DNA from: Podocnemis expansa
Taxonomy: Eukaryota > Chordata > Testudines > Podocnemididae
NCBI GenBank assembly: GCA_007922195.1
Contig: ML681990.1
Location: forward strand, 38,763,557 to 38,827,556
Reading direction: 5' to 3'
Length of the DNA stretch: 64,000 bases
Each line of letters begins with the position of its first letter. Within the stretch, counting starts at the first letter, position 1. The position numbers were made by a program, and so were the translations under genes. Of the stretch, positions 12,010-25,125 are shown in pieces. The notes below the pieces were generated by a model, which saw only the letters and a list, made by a program, of their open reading frames with translations, did not search any database and was not told where the DNA came from.

Positions 12010-13095
12010 ATCATAAAAATGTAAGAAAGTCCAAACCAGGTCAGACCAATGGTCCATCTACCCCAGTAGCCTGTCTTCCAACAGTGGCCAATACAAAATG
12101 CTTCAGAGGGAATGAAAATGAGTAGAATAATTATCAAGCAATCCAATCCCTGTTGTACAGTCTGAGCTTCCAGCAGTTAGAGACTTAGGATGCCCAGAAT
12201 ATTGCATTCCATCACTGAGCATTTTGGGTAATAGCCATTGAAAGACTTATCATCCATGAGCTCATCTAATTCTCTTTTTGAATGCAGTTATGCTTTGGGC
12301 CTTCACAACAGCCCAGGACAACAAGTTCCATAGGTTGACTGTGTGTTGTGTGAAGAACTGCTTCCATATGTTTGTTTCAAACCTGCCACATATTAATTTC
12401 ACTGGTGGTCCCCTAGTTCTTGGGTTATATGAAGGGGTAAGACTTCCTTACACACTCTTCCCACACCACTCATGATGTTATAGATTTCTATTATATCCCC
12501 ATTCATGCATCTCTTTTCTAAACTAAACTGTCCCAGTCTTCTAAATCTCTTCTCATATGAAAGTTGTTCCATATGCCTGATCATTTCTGTTGCCCTGTAG
12601 TGTACTTTTTCCAATTCTACTATATCTTTTTTGAGATGGGGTGGCCAGAGCTATACACAGTATTCAAGATGTGGATCTGCCATAGAATTACATAGTGGTA
12701 TTATGGTATTTTCTGTCTTATTTTCAGTCCTTTTCCTAATAGTACTAAAAATTCTGTTAGCTTTTTTGACTACAATTGCACATTGAGCAAATGTTTTCAG
12801 AGAACTATAAACAATGAATCCAAGAACTCTTTTTTGAGTGTAACAACTAATTTAGACTCCACTATTTTATATAAATAAGCATGTGCATCATCTTGCATTT
12901 GTCAACACTGAATTTCATCTGCCATTTTGTTGTCCAGTCACCCAGCTTAGTGAGTCTTCACAGTCATCTTTGGACTTAACTATCTTGAGTAATTTTGTAT
13001 CATCTACAAAATTTGCCATGTCATTATGCGCCTGTTTTTCCAGATCATTTAGGAATATGCTGAATCTCACTGGTTCCAGTAAAAATAGAGTTAAT
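12010..13095 (-). mobile_element. CR1/L3-like LINE, reverse transcriptase remnant
   Basis: Old, decayed LINE on the minus strand. From upstream to downstream: FVDDTKLLKIV (the xxDD catalytic box of reverse transcriptase, 12990-13010), WVTGQQNG, MKFSVDKCKMMH, then at 12399-12614 RATEMIRHMEQLSYEKRF and LGQFSLEKR, the conserved C-terminal stretch of CR1-type proteins, then untranslated sequence down to 12010. Several stops and indels. It differs strongly from the young CR1 copies in this window, so it is a separate, older lineage. Confidence 0.7.
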
Positions 13096-13511
13096 TATGG
13101 TTTAAAACTAAAATAATATGAGAAGTAAGAATCTTTACCTCTTAACTTCTTTTGCTCTTCTAAAAGCAGTAGGCAAAGGAAACGGGGAAAAGAGAATATC
13201 AAAATCAAATTTTTAAAAATAAATATAAAATAAGGTACGAAAACTACAAGCCCATCCTCAGAATCACGGATTAAACTGGGATTGGAAAGGGAAGCAAAAC
13301 ATCCTCAATTCTAAAGTAGAAGTCCTTGAAAAAATACACCAAATAAAATGTAAATATAGCCATTCACCATGAACAATGTTAGTTAGAGTAAGCTGGGGCA
13401 CTAGAGGAGAGCTGGTATAGCTAAATTTAAGAGTTCATGACAATAATTATTATACTGTTATTTCAAAGGTGATATAATCGAATTTATTATATGCATTTTT
13501 CAACTGACTCA

Positions 13512-13646
<135 letters not shown>

Positions 13647-14384
13647 TCATGCCAAGGTGTTCAAGTCTTAAAAGCCGTAGTATAAATGGCTGGATTCTTT
13701 TTAATATCCTCCACACACACAAGGAGCAGTTGGCAAAAGGTTAACTTTCTAGTCATTTTCAAAATCACTGAGGGGAATTTCTCTTTGCCGGCTAGACATT
13801 AATATTTTTTGAACTGCAGTCAGTGCTGGAAAATGTCTAGACTAGGGGTTAGATTTATAAATTTTACTTCTGGTAACTTGGGACCACCTAGTAACTTGAC
13901 CCAGGAGAGAGAATTCAAGAAATCATTTCTATTTTAACATTCTTGAGGCTACAGAAAGTAAAATGTATCCACATTATTTTTCTAAAGAGATCTGTTTAAG
14001 TTTAGTGGGTTCCTAAAAACATACAAGAAACTTTTTTTCGCTACACATAGCCCCAAGTGGTACTTTTCTTTTCTTTTCTTTTTTTAAAACAAAACTGAAC
14101 ACATCAATAAAAGGAAAGGAGACATGTTAATAATTAACATTCACTTAAACGTGGGCTTTTCCATATATCATTGTATTATAAGTGCTTTTTAAAGATTCCT
14201 TAATGGGAAGAAACCCACTGGCACTTACAGAATATAGTTATGCTATGTCATAAACACTCTTCAGCACTAGAATATCACACAGACTATACACTAGCAGAAC
14301 TAATTTCCTGCCACTGGAGATGGACTCTAACTAGCATTCTTACCTAATTCCAAAGGGGTGGCCATGTTAGTCTAGTTCAATAAA

Positions 14385-15026
14385 ACAAACAAGGAGTCCT
14401 GTGGTGCTTAGACTAACAAATTTATTTATTGCATGAACTTTCATGGGAGAAAATCCCACTTCGCCAGATGCTTTGAAGATGGTGGAACTTACAGAATGGG
14501 AGGAAATAAACTCAGGGCAGTGTAAGTCAAGGGAACAAGTCACCAGGGGCGTCGCTGGGGTGGGGAAAGACCCGGGGCATGGGCCCAGCCCCGCCCCTGG
14601 AGGGCAGGCCCCGCCCCCAGCCAAAAGGCCACACCCCCTGGCCCGGGATAGGGCCAGGGGGAGGCCGCGGTGCCACCGCCGCTGCCGCCAGCTGGGCCGC
14701 GCTGCTGTGGGCCGGAGACCCAGGGCACCGGCGTCGGGACCCGGGGCATGTGCCCCGGGTGCCCAGCGCTAGCGACGCCACTGCAAGTCACACTGTAACA
14801 GCAAATCAAAGCAGTTGCAAAGATACAAACACAGGGGAACAGCACCCTGAAGAAGATAAGGTCAATTACCTGTTGTAATGAGAGAAAAATCCAATGCTTT
14901 TATTTCCTCCCATTCTGTGAGTTCCCCCATCTTCAAAGCATCTGATGAAGTGGGATTTTCTCCCATGAAAGCTCACACAATAAATAAGTTTGGTAGTCTT
15001 TAAGTGCCACAGGACACTTTGTTTAT
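14385..15026. mobile_element. Neptune/Penelope 3' ends in inverted pair, split by a hAT
   Basis: Left arm (14385-14880, minus) starts AACAAACAAGGAGTCCTGTG and runs about 250 bp of Neptune 3' region on either side of the hAT at 14544-14783. Right arm (about 14897-15026, plus) repeats the last part inverted: CTTCAAAGCATCTGATGAAG to the tail. Both tails point outward. Confidence 0.75.
14544..14783. mobile_element. hAT-type non-autonomous element, perfect 8-bp target duplication
   Basis: Same family as 2038-2413: starts CAGGGGCGTCGCTGG and ends AGCGACGCCACTG. CAAGTCAC is exactly duplicated (14536-14543 and 14784-14791). It interrupts the left arm of a Neptune pair. Confidence 0.9.
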
Positions 15027-15713
15027 TCTTACCTAAGGTATTCTCTCCCCTGTGATCTCTTAAAAGGAAGAAGCATTAACACCGTCTCCTAGGAAATCAG
15101 CTACCCTGCAAAATACAGTACTCCAAAACAGTGACTGGAAAAATAATTACTTTACTTTAGTAAGCAAGTTGTTATCTTTTATGAGAAAAGGATCCCAAAT
15201 TATGCCACTCTGACTAAAATAAGGAGGAATGAAATGACTAGTATCATTGAAGAGAGAGAAAGAAGTGACTGGGGAGAGAGGATTAGTCATAAGAGAATTA
15301 AGAAAACTGTTTTAAACATTTTTGCAATCTACTATCTGTGGCCAGTTTAATAATTACAATCCACTTGACTAAAATGCTCTGTTTTAATTGGATAAGGCAT
15401 CCTTTACTTCCTGAATCTGAATGTAGCATACACGGTATTGTGGTGGCCACATTTCAGGGTGTTTAAAATGATCCCCGTATGTCCAGCATATGAAATCTGG
15501 CCCAGAAACCCTCCTCACATGAATAATTGCCTTAGGGCCAGGCTAATGATTTGTAATTCTGTACAATGCTTTAGGTTTACAGAAAACATTGGAGGCATAA
15601 TCCAGAGCATATCACCTGGCCCATGTAGATGAGCCAGGTGCTGGGCAGATGTGTTAACTGTTAAGGGAGGAAAAATCCTCCACCGAAGCCACACAACAAC
15701 TGCACAGCCCCTA

Positions 15714-15989
15714 GAGTGTATGTCTACACCCCAATAACACACCTGTGGCTGGCCCAAGTCAGCCGACTCGAGTTCACAAGACCATAAAATTGTGGGGTAG
15801 ACATTTGATCTCAGACTTCAGCCTAAGTTCTGGATCCCTCCACTCTTCAAGGCTCCCAGAGCTTGGGCTCCTACGTCTAAGACTGAATATCTACACTGCA
15901 ATTTTACAGCCCCATAGCTAAAGACCTGTGAACTAGAGTCAGCTGACATGGGCCAGCCACATGTGTGTTATTGCAGCATAGACACACCT
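15714..15989. mobile_element. Foldback element
   Basis: Outer blocks GTGTATGTCTACACC with CAATAACACAC and GTGTGTTATTG with GCATAGACACACC are inverted copies, as are CTGTGGCTGGCC and GGGCCAGCCACATG inside. Exact ends and target duplication uncertain. Confidence 0.55.
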
Positions 15990-16079
15990 TTTATTTAGGT
16001 TGCTTTTCTACATAGCTCCTTATACAGCAGATTGGAAGGGGAGGATGAGAAGATTAGTTCAGAAGAAGATCCTCTAATC

Positions 16080-16372
16080 TAAAGGTCCCCAAGGGTTTTA
16101 AACCGCACCTTCCCCATGTAATCTACCAGCATCCCTGAGATGGGCTGTGCTCAGGAACTGGGGACAAGAGTGGGGCCATGACTGGGGTTGGAACCTGTGC
16201 CCAGGCTGGTGGCCACAGAAGCCTTAGAGCCAGGAATAGGGATGGGGTTATGGCCAGGAGCCAGGGTCAGTGGTGGGCCTGGAGCCAAGGGTTGGCCCAC
16301 GCCTGGCAGTGCCCCCCGAATATTCCTCTTCACCCCCTATGGGGGGTGCATACCACGGCTTAGGGAGCACTG
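16080..16372. mobile_element. hAT-type non-autonomous element
   Basis: Diverged ends (TAAAGGTCCCCAAG and CTTAGGGAGCACTG) align as inverted repeats at 9 of 14 bases. The flanks CTCTAATC (16072-16079) and CTCTAGTC (16373-16380) match at 7 of 8. Confidence 0.75.
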
Positions 16373-17974
16373 CTCTAGTCCAATTTCTCTCCAGTGCATC
16401 CATGACCTAAGTTCCTCCTGCTCATTTTGCTGCTTTTGTATGGAAGCACGTGCGTCACGCTAATTACCTGAGGTCAATGGCACTTAAACATTTCTTAAGT
16501 GCTTTGTTGACTCAGGGCCATAGAGGGCATTATCCCTATTCTTACGCCAGTTCCCACAAAGTAAAAAAACTGTGACAGTTCTGTTCCTAAGAATTGGAGG
16601 AGGAGGTTGGTATTGATGCTATAAAAATAAAAGCATTAATTTAAAATTTGTTCTTGCTATTAACTAAGTATGACACAAAGTCTGTCCTCCACTGTGCTGG
16701 TTTCAAGAGGAGCAGAATATATCTCTCTGCTAAAATTTTATAAAATGAAGATTAGTGCACTAACAGTTAAATTCATTAAATATGAGTATCAAGGAAGAAA
16801 TAAGGCTTTTTGCTGTATGTTTCCTTTGGTATTTTCCCTTTTTGAACACTTGCAGTGGTAATTCTGTGACACTACCACGTCTTCACAGTTTTGACATCTC
16901 TGTCCTGGCTTTAATTTAGAAATTTGTAGTCTGAAGGCATTTATGTTACACTAAAATATGTTATGCATATGGTTTATGTTTACAGTGGGCCAGATTCCAA
17001 TATCCTTTACTCACATTGACTACAGCTTAACTACACAAGTTGCATCAGTGACTTCAATGGACTATTTGTTCCATAAGCTACTAGTCAACGAGTTAAAGTT
17101 ATCAGAATCTGCTTCACTGAAGATAGCAGCAGAGGATACAGAAAACAAAATACCATATTAGACACTGATCAGGAGAAGACATACTAAATAATCACAAACA
17201 AAAATCAGTAAGCCAAACTAGTCATTTACTTAGAATTGGAGTACTGGCAATTAATAATAAGGAAGAATAGTGAATGTAAAGATCTAAGGTTGAAAAAGAG
17301 ATTTGTTAGGTATTTGTTAAATCTAGTCCATCCATGAAAGCCTCTTTAATAATAATTTCTGACACAAAACTCTAGTAAATTATAATAATTACAATATATA
17401 ACACACACCTTTATGGTGATAAATTTAGGGATGGCAAGGATAGTATCTCTGATCATAATGTTGACAAATGTGTTTCCATTGTCAAGGGGCCAAGGAGTTC
17501 CAATATTGTTTTAATTTCTGTTGAATTATTTTCCACAAAGCTTTATAAAGAAGCTGATGCCACACCTTGAATCACACAGCATAGCAACGATTTAAACCAC
17601 AAAGTCTGTTTCCTGGGGCTGGATTTTTTTTTCCCTTCCTTTCCATTTGTATTGTTGAAATATATCATGGAAATCGATTATATGGAAATAAGCAGTAAGT
17701 TTTTTCCTTTAATTACTGCTTGGTAAGTTTGAATCATCTAGTGGGTTTTATCAGCATTTCAACTGCCAGAAAAGGAACGCCCAACAGCAATTCACATAAT
17801 TTAATCTTCTAGTGATCTAACAAAACATCTACCCACATAAGTTACATTTTATTGTTTATATGTGTATATCTGAGAAGGCTTACTAGGAAAAGAAGTCAAA
17901 ACTAATCAATCAATAATTAAGAATAAAGCAAACAAACAGCAAATACGAGCTGAAGTTCTACTTTGTAAACTTAC

Positions 17975-18018
17975 CCAGTGTTCCACAAGGCTTGTTTTTA
18001 TAAGTGCAGATATCATAT
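17975..18018 (-). CDS. ADAMTS6: ADAMTS metalloprotease 44-bp exon (probably ADAMTS6)
   Basis: Short internal coding exon of the same minus-strand ADAMTS gene, lying upstream of the zinc-motif exon. The acceptor is TTTTCTTCTCAACAG and the donor is GTAAGT (17969-17974). It consists of one base finishing a codon, 14 codons and one base: the translation is [15 protein letters not shown] once the split Gly is completed by the next exon (G plus GC). This stretch lies in the ADAMTS catalytic domain just before the zinc-binding segment, with the conserved cysteines of DIC and KPCGTLG. The joint to 13618 across a 4.36-kb intron gives GTLG followed by [11 protein letters not shown], a continuous family-like sequence, so the two exons support each other. 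It is too short to stand out as an open frame. Confidence 0.87.
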
Positions 18019-20990
18019 CTGTTGAGAAGAAAACCAATCAGATACAATTTGTAAGATAATGATATCTGTGAGACATTTTGCATATTTATCACATTCTATA
18101 TTGTAGGTCAGGTTGTCAGACCGCAATCAGTGTAATTATGTGCAGCCAGCTGGTGTCCGCATTTTCTACACTCTGGTGTAAACCACAGGCTGCAGTACAC
18201 TCACAGCCTCTGGCCTCAGGCCAGTGGGACACCTGCCAGTAAGAAAAAAATGGTTAAAGTGGATCTTTGTAATCACTGGCCCCATAAAACAGTCTACCAT
18301 GCTGTTATGAAGTTAGAGCAGCATGTCTGCAGACTGCTACTTTTCTTCAATAGATTAGTAACTTCTATTTTTCTAAATCTATTGAAACACTTTCTTATGG
18401 TGGGCATGGCATATTTTACAACAATGAACAGCTTTCATTTTCATTGCAACAATTCTAACTCTGATTTTCATTTAAATATTAAGTATGTACTATTAGACCA
18501 AAATTATCAAAACCCAGATAAATAGAAATCAGGTTTCTCCTTTCAGTATTTTCCAATTATTATGTGTGCTTTAAACATTAATAATATGTTTTCAAATTTA
18601 TTCTATTTTCTTGAAGACAGATAAATAAATTGTTAAAAACGTCTTTTATTTGAGATACCATCTTCCCAATACTGAAGTTCAAACAATGAGTCTCTGTTCA
18701 GATGCCATGGTGGAACAAACATACCAGCGTTTTGGAGCCTGTAAAAGGATTAAAACACACTTCCTGCATACCACTAATATCTAGTGGAAATAATATAGCC
18801 AATGCACTATAACTGCTTATTTTTAATGTGTTACATACACACCCAATAGCTATCCTACGTCAGAATTATTATAGACTTGTGATTTCAGGCATTTATAATT
18901 ATTTCCTTTCAATATAATGTTTCGGGGCATATATTTACTGAGATTTTGCACTATGAGAAAGTAAAACCAATAAAGATGATGAAGAGACAGATTCTGTTTT
19001 TCACTCCATTTTGTAACTCTGAATTTCAATATACTAAAATACTTTAAAAAAAACTTACAGTACCTGTTTTAACTGAGGATCAGTGACCTTTATGAGTAAA
19101 GTATGATTGACCATGAGACGTATAAACTCTTTAACTGCCAAAAGAGTAAGTTTTCTTCTGTAACCCAACTCCATGCCCTACATTTTTTAGCATAAAATTC
19201 GGCGCTAATCAGCAGAATGCTCCACGTGGGTAGATCCCTTTTCCCATGTGTAACCTTATTGATTTGAATAAGGCCCCACATGTGTGCAGGAATCTGCCTA
19301 TGTGGAGCAGTGTGCAAGAACAGACCCTAATTCTGGTCTCAGAAATGTACATGTGCAATTCCCAGTTGAAATTGCTCAAACTGTGTCATAATATGTGCAT
19401 GCAGAGTTCTCACTGATTTCAAAGGAAGGCTTGCATCTAAGGCCAGATTTTAACCTAGTTTCTCTTACATAATTGGAGGGATGGGTACTAAGAGTATTCT
19501 GTTATACAGTGTGTGGCAACATAACTATCTAATTGATCATACAAATGTAAATAGGCAGATAATGGTATTTTCTCTACATATTTAATGTCATTTACATATT
19601 TGAATATGCAGGACTTATTAGTTTGCATTCAGTACAGGGCCTGATCCTCCTACTCCTACTGAAGCTAAGGCAATACTTTTGGTTTACCTCAAAGGCAGAA
19701 AGACTGGGCCCAGACATATTAAATGAGAAAAGGTAACTTGCCTAGATATTTTTAATGTCTATCTCTAAACCCAATAAGAGAAATTACATGGAATAAATAG
19801 TAAATACTTTACTGCTTCGGTTTAGTATTCAATGCTACTGGGAACTGAACAGCTTAACCAGCACATCATGAAATAAAAGTAAATGCTTAAGAGGCAATCC
19901 TAACCCACTGAAGTAAATGGGGCCAGGATTCCATCCTTACAGACTGATTCTACTTACAGTCATATTAGTATGAATCTGCAATAACTCCATTGCACTCAGT
20001 GAAGTTTCACCAGTATAGCAAAAGTGAGATCAGAATAAAATCCCTACTATCGCTCTTACTTTTGAATGATCAATATCTTTTACCACTCTGATAGTCCTGT
20101 GTACCTTCCATGATTCCATTATATAGGGTAGACTCAGTAGGAAAAGTTTGATAAAAAAGAAATTTCAATGCAAAAACAAAATGAAATTTTGCAAAAAAGC
20201 ATTTTTCTCCTTTCTGATCAGCTCTTACCTTTTTGTAAGAAAACACCCCAAGGGTCAGTCTATTCTAAATACGGCCTCACCAAACAGTTCAATGGTAAAG
20301 GCTAGACTATTGTCCTAATAGCATTCAGGATTTCTCTGACAAATCCCAAACCTTTGTTTTTTCTAGTAAGCAATGCTAAAGGACTTATTGTATCTACCAC
20401 AGATCTTTTTCTTTTTCAATCCTTTGTGCCACAAGGTTGTGGATGCTCCCTTTTCATGTGGTTTGTTCTTAAACTCATTACCTAACATTTCTCTGAGGTG
20501 AACTGCACAGTTCATTCATCTATTTGTGCATTTGGTCTATTCAAATCATTCCAAATAATACTGGCTTTTCTTCTTTTGACTCCACTTCCTCTAGCCTTAC
20601 TTTGCATTACAGTGAAATCCACTTAATCAGGAAGCCCCAGTGGATAGCTTTTCATCCTGATTAAGTGGAATTGTAAAGTAACAGAAAAAAGGATTTCAGT
20701 AGTACAGTTGTTACTGTCTGGGGAGATAAATGTTACTGGAGATGACGGTAACGTTGGGGAAAGGGATTAGCTGCATTGGACTGGCATTGAGCCAACATGA
20801 CTGAGTCTGCCCAGAAATGGTGGGAGAGACTTTTATGAGATTACCAATATTGTGGGCCAACATTTGTAATGGGCATTCCTGAAAGAAACTGACTAGCTGA
20901 CAGAAGTAAGCAATGGTGATATGTAGTATATGTTTTCTGCATGTATCATAGACAAAAGATTGAAAGCTGTTAGTAGTAAAAAAATATAAA

Positions 20991-21397
20991 AAGGACTAGA
21001 TAAAGGCCTGGGTGGCCCCCCATTATCCCCCATTCTGTGCTGGGGGTGGGGTCAGGGGCACTGGGGCCCCAGGCTGCACTGTTGGTGCCTGGCTGTAGGA
21101 GGGCCGCCGCGCTGTTGCATGGGGAGGGTTGGTGGGGTGGCCACAGGCCAGCGCAAGCCAGCACTGTTGCTTGAGACTGGGAAGGGGCGAGTCAGAGGCC
21201 ACGGTACTCCTCCCTGCCTCTGGGCTGACTGGTGAACAGACCAGCCAGCCCAGGGGCTAGGCAGGCAAGCTGAAGGCAAGCAATAGCAACTCACCACTCA
21301 AGCTATCTGGGGTGGATTTCTGGAGGGCCGCAGGGCCCCCCTTTAGGCCAAGACCAGGGGCTCCAAATCCTAAAGCCGCTGCCTTAATCCGGCTCTG
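20991..21397. mobile_element. hAT-type element, GC-rich, nested in the Tigger-like element
   Basis: Right end GCCTTAATCCGGCTCTG pairs with a decayed left end (AAGGACTAGATAAAGGC). Flanks AATATAAA and CATACAAA match at 6 of 8. The GC-rich body contrasts sharply with the surroundings and gives spurious open frames. Confidence 0.6.
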
Positions 21398-21599
21398 CAT
21401 ACAAAATTTATAGTAGATAGAGACACACAAAGACCAAGTAATAGTGAATATTACATGATCACCTATAAACATCCCTATTAATCCCTGTTAATGTGATTAC
21501 TTTGCTCACTACAAAGATGGCTCGTGACAGACAGGACTTGAAATAAACTTGTTTTATGCAAAAAGCTCAAGAAGAAGAAAGTGGAAACATAGCAAACTG

Positions 21600-21810
21600 C
21601 ATAGATTCCAGCACCAGAAGGGATCACTTTGAATATTTAGTCTGACGTCCTATATAACAAGGTTCCAGTTTTTCCCAAAATACTTTCTAAACATGACTTT
21701 TAGAGAAACATCCTATCTCCATTTAAAAATTGCTAGTGATGGAGAATTCACCATGACACTTACTAAATTGTTCCAATTGTTAATTACTCTCCCCATGAAA
21801 AGTTTGCCTT
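21600..21810 (-). mobile_element. CR1-type LINE 3' remnant
   Basis: A decayed CR1-like terminal region read on the minus strand: the plus strand has ATAGATTCCAGCACCAGAAG near 21601, ATTGCTAGTGATGGAGAATT and AATTGTTCCAATTGTTAATT. No frame. Confidence 0.5.
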
Positions 21811-22362
21811 ATTTCCATTAGAAAGGGGACTAGAAAAATACTTAAATCTCAAAGAAAGTATTTGCAATGGATAAACTTCAAGCTGGAAGAAAATAACTAG
21901 TGGGTATTGCAAAGAGAGGGGAGGCTCCCTTTGGCATTCATCTGAAAGAGGAGATCTGCTGTAAGATTAAGATAATTACAGTTGCAATTTGCACCCCTTA
22001 ACTAATGTTCTCTTTACTGGGGAAATCAACTTAATCAGGATGTTTGCTGAGAAGCCAGATTAAATCTAATGACTGATACTGTACTAACTCAAAGGGAAAA
22101 GGACCATCAATCAAAAATAATTAACACTACTTTCTTTTAAGGAAACCTTTCTAAATAGTCCATCCATGAACCGAAAGGGTTTTTTATTTTGCTGTTAACC
22201 AAATCTTGCTTATTCTGAACCTTGTTTCTCATCATTGCATCATCACAGATTTTGACTGTAAGTTTTTCACAGCAGAGACTTTCTCTTATAAACTTTTGCG
22301 GTGCCTTACACAACTGAGCTGTGAGGTCAGCTGGTTCTCTGGCAAGTTCCAGACGGGTAGAA

Positions 22363-22550
22363 CAGTAGTTTTCAAATGTTTTTCCTTGGGACCCAATTGA
22401 AAAAAAAATCATTTATGCCCATGACCCAACAGTTACATCTTTGAACAATGCATTCAGTATTTTGGTTGTGGCAGCAAGGGGCACTGTGACCCAGTACCTG
22501 AGGATCTGTGACCCAGTACTGGGTCCCAACCCTGAGCTGGAAAACCACTG
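22363..22550. mobile_element. hAT-type element (CAGTGGTTTTCAAA family)
   Basis: Starts CAGTAGTTTTCAAA and ends with GGAAAACCACTG. Flanks GGGTAGAA (22355-22362) and GCCTAGAA (22551-22558) match at 6 of 8. It belongs to the same family as 45501-45688, sharing GACCCAGTACTGGGT-type blocks. Confidence 0.75.
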
Positions 22551-22563
22551 GCCTAGAACTGCA

Positions 22564-23140
22564 AAACAGGAGTGCTGTGACACTTTTGGCTGTGTTCACA
22601 CAGCCTCCTTATTTCGAAACAACCGAGGATTTTCCAAATAAGGTTTTGGCTGTTCACACGACACACGGTTGTTTGGAAACAAGTTAAACCTAGTCTGTGG
22701 GCGAAACCGAAACAACGCCATGCGAACGTGTTGTTTCGAAACAACGGTGGTTTCGAAACGACTTGTTTTGAAACAACCGTTGTCTGAACATGTTGTTTCG
22801 AAACGACAGTGAGTCGTTTAGAAACAACTGTTGTCCGGAATTGCTATTTCGATTCCGGCTTTTCTCCTTATTTCGAAGTGACTTTTTTCCTAATTCGAAA
22901 TAAGTCATTTCGAAATAAGGTGTTATTTCGATACAAGTTGTTTTGAAACAACCATATCAAAATAACCCCGTGTGTGAACACAGCCTTTAAAGACTAACAA
23001 ATTAATTTAACACAGAAGTTTTCATGGGAGAAAATCCCATCTTCAAGCCCCTGACAAAGTGGGATTTTCTCCCATGAAAGCTCATGTGATAAACACATTT
23101 GTTAGTCTTTAAAAGTGCCACTAGACTCCTTGTTTGTTTT
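22564..23140. mobile_element. Neptune/Penelope inverted pair split by a foldback element
   Basis: Left arm (AACAGGAGTGCTGTGACACTTT) is cut by the foldback element at 22588-22985 and resumes TTTAAAGACTAACAAATTAA. After a few bases at about 23045 the right arm repeats it inverted and ends AGTGCCACTAGACTCCTTGT. Without the insert the structure is about 180 bp. Confidence 0.75.
22588..22985. mobile_element. Foldback MITE copy 1, 3-bp duplication TTT
   Basis: Ends GGCTGTGTTCACAC and GTGTGAACACAGCC are perfect inverted repeats; TTT flanks both sides. The body is packed with the palindrome TTTCGAAA inside GTTGTTTCGAAACAAC and its CpG-decayed variants. Non-coding. Confidence 0.88.
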
Positions 23141-24461
23141 GGTCCTCTGACAGTTACCATAATACACACAATCTGATTTTATTGACTTTTTTATTGTTCT
23201 CACTCTCTTCTTACTGCTAACAATTAGACTGCAAACTTGCACTGGAAGACGTACTGCTTCCAAGGCCAGGTGTCTAGATTGATGCTGAATCTAACCCACT
23301 AAATTTCATATTTCTATGAACTCAAAAACAAAGCAAAACACAGTTCAAGAAGGCAAATTCAACTGATTCCAACATAAAAACATAAATTGGTCCAGATTTT
23401 ATCAAAACTGGGGCTTTGGGTTTGCTAATAAGATTCACAAGCCTCAGAGAATTGCTAGACAAATCTAGGTCATATTTCAAGTATGTATTTTTTCATCTGC
23501 AGTTGGTACCCTCAATGTTAAAGGAGCTGTGTGCATAAATATTAATTTAATACTTAATACATTTAGACAATTGTTTTACCAGTATGAAGGTTTTACAGAA
23601 ATTATATGTTAGTTCATCATTTTTACAACATTTCAGTAATTAATTTGACAGGAGCACCTTTGAAATAACAATACCTTTTGAACACTAAAACCTTTTTGAT
23701 TTCTTTCAAAAAGTGTTAGTATATCATCTGCTTAGTCTTACAAAGTGGTATACCACAACAGCATTTTGCCTTAAAATAAAATACACATCTTATTTGGTTT
23801 CTTCCTCAAAAACCTCAAAACCAAAGGAGTTATTTAAACCAAGGAAGGAAAAGCATAATATACATGTTACACATCACTCAATAGAAATAGCTTTTTCTAT
23901 TATTAGTTTTCCATGTCTTTAACAGCTGCCACAGACAGCCAAACTCTGGCTCTACTGGGCTTCATTTCAGTATTTAAACTAGGTTAAATAAATGAAATTC
24001 TAAATTATGATTAAGAAAAGAAGTTACTTATCTTGTACAGTAGCTGGAGTTGTTTGAGATGTGTGTTCTTATGACAGCTCCACATCAGCATGTATGTGCA
24101 GCCATAATCAGAGATTTCTGTTAACAGTTTCTGCAGTCTCTGCCTGCACCCTAGATACTCTCATGCTCCAAAATAAGGACAACACAGGGAAGGACAGACC
24201 CACTACCATTCCAGTCCCCTTCTTAAAAATCAAAGATTCCAAGGAAGAAGGGAAGGGGACAGGTAATGAAGCACCCATACGGGGACACATCTTGAATAAC
24301 TCTATACACCATGCAAGGAGAGACACGTCCCCTTTTCTTCTGAGTAGTGTTCCTCTGAATGCTGCACATCAGCATATTCACAAGAAGTACCCCAATTATG
24401 AATAAGGGTGCCAAGTAGTCAGATTTGGTACAGATCATAGAACTGAAAGGTGCATCTGCTT

Positions 24462-24695
24462 TCAAGGCAGGCATGAGCGCATAGTTCTGAGAAAAGCGTG
24501 TCCTGAAAACCAATTATCCACCCTGTAAATATCTGAGACAGGTATGATTTTCAGTAGGACTTCAAAGGTAGATTGAGTCCTAATGGAATGAGCAATCACT
24601 CTCAGAGGGAGGCAAGGCTCCAAGGCTTCACAACATGTTAAAATGTAATCCATCTGGACAGTCTTTGGGTGGAAAGCAAGTGTTCTTTCATTCAT
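24462..24695 (-). pseudogene. Tyrosine recombinase C-terminal remnant (DIRS type)
   Basis: A 77-codon minus-strand frame. Around residues 35-39 it reads AHSIRTQ, the HxxR box of tyrosine recombinases, followed by PVSDIYRVDNWFSGHAF, the usual spacing to the conserved D-I-x-R-A-x-x-W-S region. In the overlapping minus frame at 24223-24513 the sequence continues with NYALMPALKADAPFSSM, close to the C-terminus. Tyrosine recombinase replaces integrase in DIRS elements. The catalytic Tyr region is frameshifted and there is no N-terminal half: a dead gene. Confidence 0.6.
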
Positions 24696-25125
24696 TCTGC
24701 AACTGAGATTAAAAGCCTACCTGAAGCCCTAAGAAGCCTAATCCTGCCTGCATAAAAAGTGAGAGCTGTTCTTACATTCATTGAGGCTTGCTGCTTCTTT
24801 GGAAGAGTGAGGCTTAGGATAAAATACAGGTATGTGAATCATCCTGATTAACATGGAATCCTGAAGAAACTTAAGGTAAGAAGTGAGGATATGGCTGCAT
24901 CATCACCCTACTTCAATTGAACTCCAGGGCCAGACAGCAAGACTCTAAACTTCCCTACCATCCTGGTTGATGGACAGCTATGAGAAGTTAAGTTTTGAGA
25001 GGCAAACAAAGGAGGGGACAGTGCCTCACCAAATGGAGGAGCTGAGAACTAAGCTGAGGTCCTATGATGGAGCTGCATGCTTGACAGGAAAGAAGAGATT
25101 AAACAAGTCTTTCATAAATCTCATA

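Larger units (their letters stand above)
20610..22081. mobile_element. Tigger/pogo-like element, TA target duplication, with nested repeats
   Basis: Starts CAGTGAAATCCACTTAATCA after TA (20608-20609) and ends with ACTG before TA (22082-22083). The terminal 70 bp at both sides are inverted copies sharing blocks such as ATCCTGATTAAGT. This fits the Tigger/pogo group of Tc1/mariner. No transposase frame is visible; a hAT (20991-21397) and a CR1 tail (21600-21810) lie inside. Confidence 0.6.

Noticed and set aside
18716..18745. Minus-strand acceptor followed by 14 bp and GTATGT
   Set aside because: Does not supply the phase-2 Arg codon needed before the 44-bp exon.
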